From positions 95,019 to 159,018 of IMG/VR virus record IMGVR_UViG_3300036715_001368: DNA of 64,000 nucleotides. One strand, 5' to 3'. The notes below the pieces were generated by a model. That model did not search any database. It saw only the letters and a list, made by a program, of their open reading frames with translations, and was not told the DNA's origin. Source of the DNA: a virus. Positions 33,988 to 40,996 of the stretch are shown piece by piece. A program made the translations under genes and the position numbers. Position 1 is the stretch's first letter; every line of letters begins with the position of its first letter.

Positions 33988-34653
33988 ATGAGTGAGGGCA
34001 CTGACGAGAGAATCGGACCGTGGATGGGGACGTGGAGCGGAGGTAGGTTCTATCCGCTCGATCCAAGACCAGAGGAGGTCTTCCTGCTCGACATTGCGCA
34101 GTCACTGTCGAAACAGTGTCGTTACCTCGGACACAGTCTGAGGTTCTACTCGGTGGCGCAGCACTCGACGATCTGTGCCACTATCCTGCTCGGATCGCAC
34201 GGGCCGCTAATGGCGATGCAGGGACTTCTGCATGACGCCGCGGAGGCGTACCTCGGAGATCTGATTAGCCCGCTCAAGATCGGGACCAGGATAGGGGAGA
34301 TGTACCTGGAGCACGAAGCCAAGCTGCACGACGTCATCATGACTCGATTCGGACTGTTCGCCGGCGACCTGCCAGATCCGGTGAAGGAAGCGGATCGACG
34401 GGTCCTTGCCACCGAGGCAAAGACTCTCGTCGCGTCCACCAAGGGATGGAACCTTGCTCAGCCGTACGCGTTCCTTGTTGCCCCGGTGGGCCCGGAGGAG
34501 GCGCTGATGCAGTTTTTGAAGACGGCCGACATGCTATGGAAGATGCTCCACAACGGCCAGTCGGTCTACCATGTGAGCAACCCCACCTTCTCCTCATCTC
34601 CGCCGCCCAAAGAGGTTACGGAAGCTCTCGGAGAGCCTACGCCAGCCTTCTAA
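33988..34653 (+). CDS. HD-domain 5'-deoxynucleotidase-like protein
   Basis: A 221-residue HD-domain hydrolase. It has the YfbR-like sequence RFYSVAQHSTICATILLG, LLHDAAEAYLGDLISPLK, and MLWKML. The H...HD...D residues bind the metal. YfbR removes phosphate from dNMPs. It could convert dCMP or dUMP to adjust the pool. It lies next to dNMP kinase and ThyX. Confidence 0.8.
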   Translation: MSEGTDERIGPWMGTWSGGRFYPLDPRPEEVFLLDIAQSLSKQCRYLGHSLRFYSVAQHSTICATILLGSHGPLMAMQGLLHDAAEAYLGDLISPLKIGTRIGEMYLEHEAKLHDVIMTRFGLFAGDLPDPVKEADRRVLATEAKTLVASTKGWNLAQPYAFLVAPVGPEEALMQFLKTADMLWKMLHNGQSVYHVSNPTFSSSPPPKEVTEALGEPTPAF

Positions 34654-34661
34654 GTGGGATC

Positions 34662-34715
34662 ACAAGTCGTAACTTGTAAACTGCACTGGAACGTGGCTCC
34701 TTCGTAGTGTACGAA
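34662..34715. promoter_or_regulatory. Two palindromes in a short intergenic gap
   Basis: ACAAGT-CGTA-ACTTGT (34662-34677) and TTCGTA-GTG-TACGAA (34701-34715) both lie in the 85-base gap before the gene at 34739. They look like operator sites for a dimeric regulator. Confidence 0.5.
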
Positions 34716-34738
34716 AGCAGTATGAGGGATCGTCAGCC

Positions 34739-35248
34739 GTGACCGTCTTTGTACGTGACAACGGACTGGAAGGCGCGGAGCACGAGATCGAGTTCGTCGA
34801 TTGCGGCGGTCTCGATGAGTACTACGCAGAGTTGTTTCTTCTACGAGACGGAGAGTCGCGAATCCTTGGACTCGTGCCTCGCCGTATGTGGAAGGAGCAC
34901 AAGGTGCTGATCCCATTCGAGCAGTGGCTCGGGCCTGACGATTTCTTCGTTCAGCAGAAGGATTCGAACTGCGCACATGTCAGCGCCATGAAGGCCGGCA
35001 AAGCGCAGCACTTCAGGCTGAACATGGAGATGTGGGGCACGGCCCCAGCCGAAGTCATGCTTCCGGTGTTCAAGACGTGGCGAGCAATGTACCGAAAAGG
35101 CTGCTCCACTGCGTTCGCTCGTGCGGCATACTTGGTGACCAGAGCCAAGGGCGAGCTCGAAACGTTCGTGAACGGCAAGACAAATCCGAGACAGTTGATT
35201 CTCGACGACGAAGAGGAGAAGGACGATGGAAGAGAGGGCACCGGATAA
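34739..35248 (+). CDS. Unidentified protein
   Basis: A 169-residue soluble protein starting at GTG. It has beta-rich and helical parts with a Trp-rich stretch (AFKMW..PAEVMLPVFKTWRAMYRKG) but no recognised domain. Two palindromes lie in its leader, so it may be regulated. Its last bases overlap the following gene by 23. Confidence 0.55.
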   Translation: MTVFVRDNGLEGAEHEIEFVDCGGLDEYYAELFLLRDGESRILGLVPRRMWKEHKVLIPFEQWLGPDDFFVQQKDSNCAHVSAMKAGKAQHFRLNMEMWGTAPAEVMLPVFKTWRAMYRKGCSTAFARAAYLVTRAKGELETFVNGKTNPRQLILDDEEEKDDGREGTG

Positions 35249-35513
35249 GAAGCGAGCCACCCCTATGTGCAGACGCTGCGCCAAGGGCGTGCACTGCCCT
35301 GTGGGCATCAAGCTCCAGAGAGAGCTCCAGCTCGCTCGAGATCTGCACGCTCTCGACGACAACAAGGGACGACGAAAGCGTCGCGTCAGGGCGTACAGGG
35401 CTTGGCAGAAGCACGTGAGCGGAGAGAAGGTTCAGACGATGAACCTGGTCCTTCCGGAGACGGACTTTGTCGTCATCGACTTCGGATGCATCGGCATGGT
35501 CGGTGTCGCATGA
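35226..35513 (+). CDS. Small zinc-binding-like basic protein
   Basis: A 95-residue protein. The N-terminal segment has CRRCAKGVHCPVGIK, a likely Cys4-like metal site, then basic residues (KGRRKRRVRAYRAWQK). Its C-terminus is hydrophobic (TDFVVIDFGCIGMVGVA). It is co-translated with both neighbours (overlaps). No function is known. Confidence 0.5.
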   Translation: MEERAPDKKRATPMCRRCAKGVHCPVGIKLQRELQLARDLHALDDNKGRRKRRVRAYRAWQKHVSGEKVQTMNLVLPETDFVVIDFGCIGMVGVA

Positions 35514-35761
35514 GCAAGGTTGCGGGTCTGAACGCACATCGGCTCAAGAGCAATCCGGAGGAAGCCAAGTTCGCCATGTGGTGGGACAGGTGGAATAGGC
35601 ACGGTAGCACGCTTGCTCACGCCCTCTACGTTGGCGATGGTGACGGATCTCACCCACCGGAGCCAAGCGAGCGCGACAAGATCGTTGCTGCCACCGTTAT
35701 TCAGTGGCTCGGGTCTCCGACTGGGAAAGCGTTCCTGAACGACGTCGGCTACGAGAAGTAG
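35510..35761 (+). CDS. Unidentified small protein
   Basis: An 83-residue soluble protein, beginning MSKVAGLNAHRLKSNPEEAKFAMWWDRW. It overlaps the preceding stop by ATGA. No motif is recognised. Confidence 0.5.
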   Translation: MSKVAGLNAHRLKSNPEEAKFAMWWDRWNRHGSTLAHALYVGDGDGSHPPEPSERDKIVAATVIQWLGSPTGKAFLNDVGYEK

Positions 35762-35780
35762 AACGACAAGGAGGTTGGTC

Positions 35781-36056
35781 ATGGATATCGTGAAGAGGGC
35801 GAAAGAGTCCCTCAAGGGACAGGCGCGCCGAGCGGTCACCAAGATGCGTCTGCGCAATCGCTTGCGGAGCCCAGAGCCTCTCGGGCTCGGCGACCTCCTG
35901 GAGCTTGTTTCAGCCAGCTTGGACGAAGCCTGGGACGAACGGGACCGCAAGCGAGAAGAGGGAAAGGAACGCTATCGCGCTCTCGGTTTCGCCTACGACG
36001 ACGATGATGCGGCTGACTACTACGACGTGTTTCACCACGACGTGGGTGACAGATGA
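35781..36056 (+). CDS. Small basic and acidic unidentified protein
   Basis: A 91-residue protein: a basic N-terminal half (VKRAKESLKGQARRAVTKMRLRNRLR) and an acidic C-terminal half (YDDDDAADYYDVFHHD). The AAGGAGG sequence before ATG 35781 fixes the start. An exact palindrome lies at 35853. It overlaps the next gene by ATGA. Confidence 0.55.
   Translation: MDIVKRAKESLKGQARRAVTKMRLRNRLRSPEPLGLGDLLELVSASLDEAWDERDRKREEGKERYRALGFAYDDDDAADYYDVFHHDVGDR
35853..35866. repeat. Dispersed palindrome, exact copy 4
   Basis: CGCAA-TCGC-TTGCG, inside the gene at 35781. Confidence 0.8.
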
Positions 36057-36262
36057 GCGAGCCAAATGACTACGACGACGAGCAGCTCTTTGAGAGCTAC
36101 TGCCGCATGACGTGTTTGAGCGGAAGCGAGCGTGGGAGATGTCCGTGCAAAAATCCAAAGGAATGCAAGCTGCAAGAGCACCCAGACTACGCAGCTCATC
36201 GAGAGCAGGCGTCGACGATGATGGGTCTGATGATACAGGCGGACCCGCATCGGAAAGAGTGA
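36053..36262 (+). CDS. Small Cys-containing protein
   Basis: A 69-residue protein with four to five Cys residues (SYCRMTCLSG, GRCPCKNPKECK) and a C-terminal helix. It fits between two genes by overlap at both ends. No function is known. Confidence 0.5.
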   Translation: MSEPNDYDDEQLFESYCRMTCLSGSERGRCPCKNPKECKLQEHPDYAAHREQASTMMGLMIQADPHRKE

Positions 36263-36942
36263 GGTACCGGGTACCGCCCAAGAGATGGAACCCTGACATC
36301 GTCATCAACCAGCTCGCGACGGTGTACGGCGTCACGATTCAGTGGAAGCCGTTCGGTGACATGCAGAAGAACATCCGCGGCCCGTACGTGCACGGGTGCG
36401 TTCCAGAAGAAGAAACGGTCGTCTTCGCAACGAACCGTGGCCTTGAGGCAGGTGTAGAGGTATACCTGCACGAGCTTGTACACGTCATCACGCAGGCGCC
36501 GTACTCGACCATCGATCAGCAGCCAGAGGAGCACATGCTCTTCCAGTTCGAGCGCGCGCTCGCAAAGGAGGTGCTTGATCGGTACGACTACGAGCGCGTC
36601 GTGAAGTGGCAAGAGTGGACCATGATGAGGGTCGTCGGAGACGGTGTGGCGCTCGGCAGCTACCCGTACTACTGGAGCACGAGGTGGTGGAAGGAAGGCT
36701 ACCGACGATGTCGGCTGGTTGGTCTTCTGGACAACGACAATAGACCAACCTTCGAAAGGGCTGATTGGTGGAAACTGCCCATCGAGCTCGAAGCGGTGGG
36801 TCGATCAACATTCAGCAAAAGGGAGACAGACAGATGGACGGAACTGCACGCGTACGACAAAAAAGAAAGAAGGATTCGGCACACGGAATGGGAAAGGCTC
36901 AGATCCGCTCGTTACCGACTCCTCGCGGGCCCTTCCCTTTGA
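36259..36942 (+). CDS. HExxH zinc metallopeptidase-like protein
   Basis: A 227-residue protein with the zincin motif HELVH (71-75) in VEVYLHELVHVITQ. The start is taken as GTG 36259, because homologous-looking sequence (RYRVPPKRW...) begins there and because it overlaps the previous stop. The following residues are aromatic and basic (YYWSTRWWKEGYRRCR). It may cleave a protein during infection, but no further family can be assigned. Confidence 0.6.
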   Translation: MRYRVPPKRWNPDIVINQLATVYGVTIQWKPFGDMQKNIRGPYVHGCVPEEETVVFATNRGLEAGVEVYLHELVHVITQAPYSTIDQQPEEHMLFQFERALAKEVLDRYDYERVVKWQEWTMMRVVGDGVALGSYPYYWSTRWWKEGYRRCRLVGLLDNDNRPTFERADWWKLPIELEAVGRSTFSKRETDRWTELHAYDKKERRIRHTEWERLRSARYRLLAGPSL

Positions 36943-37247
36943 CTGTCATGTTCGACAAGACGGTGATGCGGCCAGGCTGCATCCTGATTCAGGCGGCTGC
37001 GGGCATGCTGATTGGTCCTTGGGATCTGAACTTGATCTCGCATGGAGAGGGCTGGCTCGTGAGTCATACGGTAGACATGAAGCCGTACACGATTCACACG
37101 AAAGAAGAGTTCGATCAGGTAAGGATGCTCGTCATGGGCTTCCACATGGTCAAGGAGAACGAGCGTGTCGAGCGATCCGAAGAAAGAGCAGGACTTGATG
37201 CCCCTCGACTGCGAGGTCGAGCGCGAGAAGATGCTGAAACAGGCTGA
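36834..37247 (+). CDS. Unidentified basic protein
   Basis: A 137-residue protein with a basic N-terminus (RVRQKRKKDSAHGMGK) and a middle region TVMFDKTVMRPGCILIQAAAGMLIGPWD. It has no clear domain. GGGAG lies before ATG 36834. It overlaps the metallopeptidase by 109 bases and the next small gene by 83, so one of the overlapping ends may be shorter in reality. Confidence 0.45.
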   Translation: MDGTARVRQKRKKDSAHGMGKAQIRSLPTPRGPFPLTVMFDKTVMRPGCILIQAAAGMLIGPWDLNLISHGEGWLVSHTVDMKPYTIHTKEEFDQVRMLVMGFHMVKENERVERSEERAGLDAPRLRGRAREDAETG

Positions 37248-37293
37248 CGAAGATCCATTCGGTATCAACGAAGATGAAGGCGACGATGAGTAG
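37165..37293 (+). CDS. Small acidic protein
   Basis: A 42-residue frame: VSSDPKKEQDLMPLDCEVEREKMLKQADEDPFGINEDEGDDE. GTG start with AAGGAG 9 bases upstream and a strongly acidic C-terminus. It overlaps the end of the gene before. A coding role is plausible but unproved. Confidence 0.4.
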   Translation: MSSDPKKEQDLMPLDCEVEREKMLKQADEDPFGINEDEGDDE

Positions 37294-37354
37294 GTTGCAC
37301 ACGGCAGGCGGGGCCTCTGTTGCATCGAAGAGCATTCCGGGCAAAGACAAATGA
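37286..37354 (+). CDS. Very short coupled reading frame
   Basis: A 22-residue frame (MSRLHTAGGASVASKSIPGKDK) whose start overlaps the preceding stop and whose stop overlaps the next ATG. It is supported only by this fit. Confidence 0.25.
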   Translation: MSRLHTAGGASVASKSIPGKDK

Positions 37355-37644
37355 GAGACCCGCTGTTTGGACTCTGGGATGAGGTGCGCGAGCCGTTTCG
37401 CGTGATGCCGGAGCTCAGATGGAACAGCAGCAATGCGGAGCAGTACGTGCTCAAGGCGATCCGCAAACATGTGCGCACCGACTTCCTCGGTCAGCCGTAC
37501 CAGCCGAACCAGAAGAAGAAGAAGCCTCGCGGGCCCAGGGCAAAGTCAAAGGATAGACACGCGCGAAATGTGTTCGAGCATCGAGTGCAGCTCATCCTGG
37601 CGTTCTGGAGATCCAGTCGTCGTGAGATCATGGAGAGAACATGA
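37351..37644 (+). CDS. Basic unidentified protein
   Basis: A 97-residue protein with a Lys/Arg-rich middle (NQKKKKPRGPRAKSKDRHAR) that could bind nucleic acid. A one-change relative of the dispersed palindrome lies at 37462. It overlaps both neighbours by ATGA. Confidence 0.5.
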   Translation: MRDPLFGLWDEVREPFRVMPELRWNSSNAEQYVLKAIRKHVRTDFLGQPYQPNQKKKKPRGPRAKSKDRHARNVFEHRVQLILAFWRSSRREIMERT

Positions 37645-38372
37645 AGTGGAAGCTGATCGACGTACTGCCAACGGGCGAGGTCGCCGGACTTGGTAGCGGT
37701 CCAGACTTCGATAGAGTTGTCATGTCCAAGACGTATCCGAAGTCGACGTTCGGCCAGATGCTTCGTCAGGGCCGGCTCAACGAAGACATGACTCTCCGCA
37801 CAGCCGCCATCGCGAGCGGAATGACGGTGGTCGAAATCAGCTCGCTTGAGCGCGGCCAGCAGACGCTGTCGAGCGAGCAGTGGGCACAGTTGTTCTCGCT
37901 CTTGTTCGATGGAACGAACAGGCCTGTTACGCGGCGCCACCAAAGGCTGCTGAACGATGACCTCAAGATCAAACGCATCGTCCTTCGGGATCCGAGTGGC
38001 CTGATACAAGAGAGCGTGATGGAACTGCTTCGAAAACGTCTGCATGAAAGACTGCATGAAAGACTGCTCGATGCACTGGTCAGCCTAGATGATGTCAAGC
38101 TCGTATGTGATCAGGCCATCGACAGCATGCAGAGCCTCGTTCCTCCGACGCGGCACGACTACTCGATCGAAGGAGATAAGATCGTCATCTTGTTCTCGAA
38201 CACGAATGACGAGGTCTACGACATCCTCGCGAAGACGTTCATGGAGTGTGCGATCAAGAAGTACGGGTCTGTGCCAACGGAAAGCTTGGCAGCCTTGTTC
38301 AAGACGCTCGAAGTGCATCGCCCACTCGCCAAGAAGGTGCTCATGGATCTCATGCTCGAGGACGAACGATGA
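37641..38372 (+). CDS. Helix-turn-helix (Cro/CI-like) protein
   Basis: A 243-residue protein. Residues about 35-90 (FGQMLRQGRLNEDMTLRTAAIASGMTVVEISSLERGQQTLS) resemble an XRE-type helix-turn-helix, as in phage repressors. The remainder is helical with a central LRKRLHERLHERLLDALV segment made by a 12-base tandem duplication. It may be a transcription regulator. It overlaps its neighbours by ATGA. Confidence 0.55.
   Translation: MKWKLIDVLPTGEVAGLGSGPDFDRVVMSKTYPKSTFGQMLRQGRLNEDMTLRTAAIASGMTVVEISSLERGQQTLSSEQWAQLFSLLFDGTNRPVTRRHQRLLNDDLKIKRIVLRDPSGLIQESVMELLRKRLHERLHERLLDALVSLDDVKLVCDQAIDSMQSLVPPTRHDYSIEGDKIVILFSNTNDEVYDILAKTFMECAIKKYGSVPTESLAALFKTLEVHRPLAKKVLMDLMLEDER
38040..38063 (+). repeat. 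12-base tandem duplication
   Basis: CTGCATGAAAGA occurs twice in a row, followed by CTGC. It adds four residues (RLHE) without breaking the frame. Confidence 0.7.
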
Positions 38373-38692
38373 GCGTTCATTTGTGTGATCGCCACATCAC
38401 TCGCAAGGAGCAGCTCGGCTACCTGGAGTGGCACGACAAAGCAGCCCAGTCAGCCCGGAAAGGAGAGAAGCAGGTTCGCTGCACCCAGTGCAGTCTGTAC
38501 TTCTTCCCATGGGAGATGAAGTCGACTCCGAAGAAGAAGCGTCGTACGAAGAAGAGATGCGTGTTGCCATTCTCGTCTTCTGTTTCGTTGCCGCCAGCTG
38601 CTCCAGCCAAGAAGCGCAGACAAGGCCAGATCACGGCGACTGTATCCCGCTCGGAGAAGCGCTCAAGTGCTCGCCAGACTTCGTCACGCTGA
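38369..38692 (+). CDS. Small phage zinc-binding protein
   Basis: A 107-residue protein. The N-terminal half matches a small phage family with a W-H...RGEKQ...C-x2-C core: YLEWHDKAAQSARKGEKQVRCTQCSLYFFPWE. A basic segment follows. Its final third overlaps the next gene by 136 bases, where the sequence becomes less protein-like, so the true end may matter little. Confidence 0.6.
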   Translation: MSVHLCDRHITRKEQLGYLEWHDKAAQSARKGEKQVRCTQCSLYFFPWEMKSTPKKKRRTKKRCVLPFSSSVSLPPAAPAKKRRQGQITATVSRSEKRSSARQTSSR

Positions 38693-38766
38693 AGACATGC
38701 TACCGATGCTACGCATTCGGAGACGCATCGAATGACGCGGGCATCTGCTGTCGATGCTGTAGCTGA
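38557..38766 (+). CDS. Small Cys-rich lipoprotein
   Basis: A 69-residue frame with a lipoprotein signal: MRVAILVFCFVAASC, where the lipobox Cys is about residue 15. The mature part has eight more Cys residues (DCIPLG, KCSPDF, TCYRCYAF, GICCRCCS). It is nested in the end of the preceding gene. It could be an o-spanin-like or exported protein. Its A-rich end leads into a terminator. Confidence 0.5.
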   Translation: MRVAILVFCFVAASCSSQEAQTRPDHGDCIPLGEALKCSPDFVTLKTCYRCYAFGDASNDAGICCRCCS

Positions 38767-38801
38767 AAAGAGAAACGGTCACCCTCTTGCGAAGGTGACC
38801 G
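38764..38801 (-). terminator. Terminator for the minus-strand gene (possibly bidirectional)
   Basis: CGGTCACC and GGTGACCG pair perfectly (8 pairs, 10-base loop). Read on the minus strand, the stem is followed by TTTCTCTTTT. It ends the unit of the gene at 38913-39278. Confidence 0.7.
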
Positions 38802-38912
38802 ATTCAATGAGTGCCTCTGCCCATACCCGCAGTGTGCTCGTCTTGTAACGAGTCGACCAGTCAGAGGTTTCTTTGCAGAACGGACGGCATACCGCTCACT
38901 CTCCTCCTTGCC

Positions 38913-39278
38913 TCAGGTTGCCGGGGCAGTCGGAGGCGCGTCGGGGGCAGCGGGGGCAGCGGGGGCCGAAGCCGTGTTCGCGACGATTGCAGCAGCAAGC
39001 GGATCGGCCGAAGCCTTGAGCTGCGCCGCGAGAGCATCGACTGCTGCCTGGTTGCCAGAGTTCGCCGCGAGCTCCGCAGCGATGGTCTGGATGAGGTGGA
39101 TCGCAGAGGCCTCTGCGTCGGTGTTCGCCTTGACTTGAGCCGTGAGAGCAGAAAGGTCGAGAGCCATCTTGAATTCTCCTTCGAGGACGACTGCAAGAGC
39201 GAACTCGATCTTCCGTTGCGAAGCCCGTACGTCGGCAAGCTCCGAGAGAACGAGGTCCAGTTTCTTGTTGGGGTCCAT
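38913..39278 (-). CDS. Minus-strand Ala-rich protein
   Basis: A 121-residue protein read leftward: MDPNKKLDLVLSELADV, then MALDLSALTAQVKANTDAEASAIHLIQTIAAELAANSGNQ, ending in Pro/Ala (PAAPAAPDAPPTAPAT). The form from MALDLS (start 39167) is preceded by AAGGAG, so two starts are possible. This resembles short phage virion or tail-associated proteins. It has its own terminator and its own strand, which may mark an inserted unit. Confidence 0.7.
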   Translation of the reverse strand: MDPNKKLDLVLSELADVRASQRKIEFALAVVLEGEFKMALDLSALTAQVKANTDAEASAIHLIQTIAAELAANSGNQAAVDALAAQLKASADPLAAAIVANTASAPAAPAAPDAPPTAPAT

Positions 39279-39346
39279 GTTGTTGGAACTGAAGAAAACC
39301 ACGCCAACGAGCCGGCGTCCAGAAACCGTGACACGAAGGAACGAAG

Positions 39347-39730
39347 ATGAACGAGAAGACAGAACTGGTGAGTGAAAAGGACAAAGAAGAAGCGCAATCG
39401 CTTGCGCAGAAGCTTGTCGACTGTGTCTCAACGGCCACGCAGCTCGATCACGAAAAGGGCGAGCCGTTGAACGTCGACGACTGGTGCCGGAACGCCGAGA
39501 AGCCAGCTCTCTGTCAGAGCTGCGGAGGCGAGTTGCTATGTGCACCGTGGTGCAAAGGACACAAGAGCGTGCACCAGTGTGCTCTGGAGCTGATCGTCGA
39601 TCGACATGAGCTCGCGGATGAGCACAAGGGTCCAGGCACGATCAGAAACCACGACATCGCTCAACGCGTCGTCTCGCTCTATCGCATGGCATCAACGCTG
39701 AAGGAAGCGGCAACGCTGAAGGAAGCATGA
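39347..39730 (+). CDS. Unidentified Cys-containing protein
   Basis: A 127-residue protein. DWCRNAEKPALCQSCGGELLCAPWCKGH carries six Cys residues, a likely zinc site. The end has an 18-base tandem repeat giving TLKEAATLKEA. An exact palindrome lies at 39393. Its ATGA overlaps the following gene. Confidence 0.55.
   Translation: MNEKTELVSEKDKEEAQSLAQKLVDCVSTATQLDHEKGEPLNVDDWCRNAEKPALCQSCGGELLCAPWCKGHKSVHQCALELIVDRHELADEHKGPGTIRNHDIAQRVVSLYRMASTLKEAATLKEA
39393..39406. repeat. Dispersed palindrome, exact copy 5
   Basis: CGCAA-TCGC-TTGCG, extended to 16 bases by a flanking G...C pair; encodes AQSLAQK. Confidence 0.8.
39693..39726 (+). repeat. 18-base tandem duplication
   Basis: CAACGCTGAAGGAAGC plus two bases is duplicated at the end of the gene, adding six residues (ATLKEA) in frame. 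Confidence 0.7.
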
Positions 39731-40011
39731 GCGCAATGATGCGCATCAAGGTCGACAAGAAAATGTTTCAGATGGTCAAGCCAGACACCTATGGCTACGC
39801 CACCGACGAGAACGGAAAAAGAAGACGAAAGAGGCTTGCCCTCTGTAGATGCGCCGTACCGTGTCAACGCACGTTCCGTTGCAATCACCCACTGCACACC
39901 GGGCGCCGACTCGTGCCCTACTGCAACGGCGCACCGCCAGAAGACTACTGCAACGAGTGTTGGCTGAAGCCTCAGGCAAAGAAGCGAAAACCTCCAGGAG
40001 AAAAGACATGA
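39727..40011 (+). CDS. Cys-rich zinc-binding-like protein
   Basis: A 94-residue protein. After a basic stretch (KRRRKRLALCRCAVPCQRTFRC) come further Cys and Pro residues (YCNGAPPEDYCNECW). Eight Cys residues suggest two zinc sites. It overlaps both neighbours by ATGA. Confidence 0.5.
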   Translation: MSAMMRIKVDKKMFQMVKPDTYGYATDENGKRRRKRLALCRCAVPCQRTFRCNHPLHTGRRLVPYCNGAPPEDYCNECWLKPQAKKRKPPGEKT

Positions 40012-40308
40012 GCGACAGAACAAAAGAGCTGGAGGCACAGATCGACGACGCCAGAAGAACTGCCGCGGGCTGTTGCTGAAATAGAGCGCCTTCGAACGTA
40101 CTCAGATGGTCTCGACGTCATGCGCATGAAGGTCATGAGAGAGCAGCGGCGGCCGGTAACGGCAGAGAATCGCCTTACAGCGCTTTACCAGCGCTTTACC
40201 AGCGCTTTACCAGCGCTTTACCAGCGCTTTACCAGCGCGAACGAGATTCTTCAGATGCTCCACGCACATGTCGCAGAGATGTACGTCCGCAAGCAATTGC
40301 GTAGATGA
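40008..40308 (+). CDS. Coiled-coil protein interrupted at UGAA (possible +1 frameshift)
   Basis: The frame from ATG 40008 reads MSDRTKELEAQIDDARRTAAGCC and stops at TGA 40077, followed by A. In the +1 frame from ATA 40081 the protein continues IERLRTYSDGLDVMRMKVMREQRR...NEILQMLHAHVAEMYVRKQLRR to 40308. The join at TGAA would restore a single coiled-coil protein of about 98 residues. The second half crosses an 11-base tandem repeat. It may be a real recoding site, an insertion error, or two genes with the second starting at ATG 40120. The palindrome at 40288 lies at its end. Confidence 0.45.
40179..40238 (+). repeat. 11-base tandem repeat, about 5.5 copies
   Basis: AGCGCTTTACC occurs five times in a row, plus AGCGC. 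Because 11 is not a multiple of 3, each change of copy number shifts the reading frame. It encodes LTALYQRFTSALPALYQRF. Confidence 0.8.
40288..40301. repeat. Dispersed palindrome, exact copy 6
   Basis: CGCAA-GCAA-TTGCG, near the end of the frame-broken gene. Confidence 0.8.
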
Positions 40309-40409
40309 TGTGCAAGTGTGGCCACTGCACCCCCGAAAGAGGGCTACGGCCCGTTACTTTACCCTCTGCCCGTCAGCAAGAGGTTGGCACCTCCATCCCC
40401 ATGAAGTAG
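40305..40409 (+). CDS. Possible small Cys-containing protein
   Basis: A 34-residue frame (MMCKCGHCTPERGLRPV to GTSIPMK) whose start overlaps the preceding stop. The C-x-C-x2-C start resembles other small metal-binding phage proteins. There is no clear ribosome-binding sequence. Confidence 0.3.
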   Translation: MMCKCGHCTPERGLRPVTLPSARQQEVGTSIPMK

Positions 40410-40448
40410 ATCGAGTACCCGGTTCATCGACAGCAGTAGGAGACGACG

Positions 40449-40802
40449 ATGAGTGAAGAGAAGAAAGACAGCGTGTGGTTCATAGATTCGTACGCATGGT
40501 CGGTCGGAGCAGCCGCGCTCGTCATTGGTCTGACGTTGGGCGCGTCGATCCAGGCTGGCATCCCGAGCTCGAAGGTGAAGGAGCTAGAGGCGAAGGTGAA
40601 GGCGGCCGACGAGCGCGCCATCGCGAGTGAACAGATTCAAGGCGTGCTCGATCTCCAGACACGTCAGATCGATCACGTCGAACGGCTCGTCCTGAAGATG
40701 CAGTATGACCAGGACAAGGACCTCAAGATGAGGGAGACGGGATGGACCTACCCGCTGCTATGCAAGACCGCTACTCCGCCAGCGGATGCGGGAGAACACT
40801 GA
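40449..40802 (+). CDS. Membrane protein with coiled-coil
   Basis: A 117-residue protein. A single membrane span lies near the start (WSVGAAALVIGLTLGASIQA), followed by a long helical coiled-coil (KVKELEAKVKAADERAIASEQIQGVLDLQTRQIDHVERLVLK). The layout is that of a holin/spanin-like or other inner-membrane phage protein. It overlaps the next start by TGATG. Confidence 0.6.
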   Translation: MSEEKKDSVWFIDSYAWSVGAAALVIGLTLGASIQAGIPSSKVKELEAKVKAADERAIASEQIQGVLDLQTRQIDHVERLVLKMQYDQDKDLKMRETGWTYPLLCKTATPPADAGEH

Positions 40803-40996
40803 TGGGAATCACGTTCACGTGCACCATCTGCAAGAAGCAGCACCCAAGTCCAGGCATCGATCCTCAGAGTCGTGTGCCAAAGTTCCCGTCAGCGACGTTG
40901 ACGACATCGCGCAACGACAAGAACGAATGGTACGCGCACTGCATCGTTCCGTGCGCGACCGCCGACCTCGTTGCTGTGCTGGAGGGACATGAATAG
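40802..40996 (+). CDS. Small Cys-containing protein
   Basis: A 64-residue protein, MGITFTCTICKKQHP, then a middle region and HCIVPC. The four Cys residues suggest a metal site. It is tightly coupled to its neighbours (start overlaps previous stop). Confidence 0.5.
   Translation: MGITFTCTICKKQHPSPGIDPQSRVPKFPSATLTTSRNDKNEWYAHCIVPCATADLVAVLEGHE

Noticed and set aside
26698-36276. Repeated GTACCGGGTACC near gene starts
   Set aside because: It occurs at about 26698 and 36264 with a partial form near 957. GGTACC is common in this sequence and the copies lie partly in coding DNA, so I see no clear function.
36834-37247. The longer version from ATG 36765
   Set aside because: It would overlap the metallopeptidase more deeply and has no ribosome-binding sequence; the shorter start has GGGAG.
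38896-39438. Long alternative frames on the minus strand
   Set aside because: They overlap the 38913-39278 gene, lack ribosome-binding sequences and have shadow-type composition.
40179-40238. CRISPR-like array
   Set aside because: The 11-base units are directly adjacent with no spacers and no cas gene is nearby.
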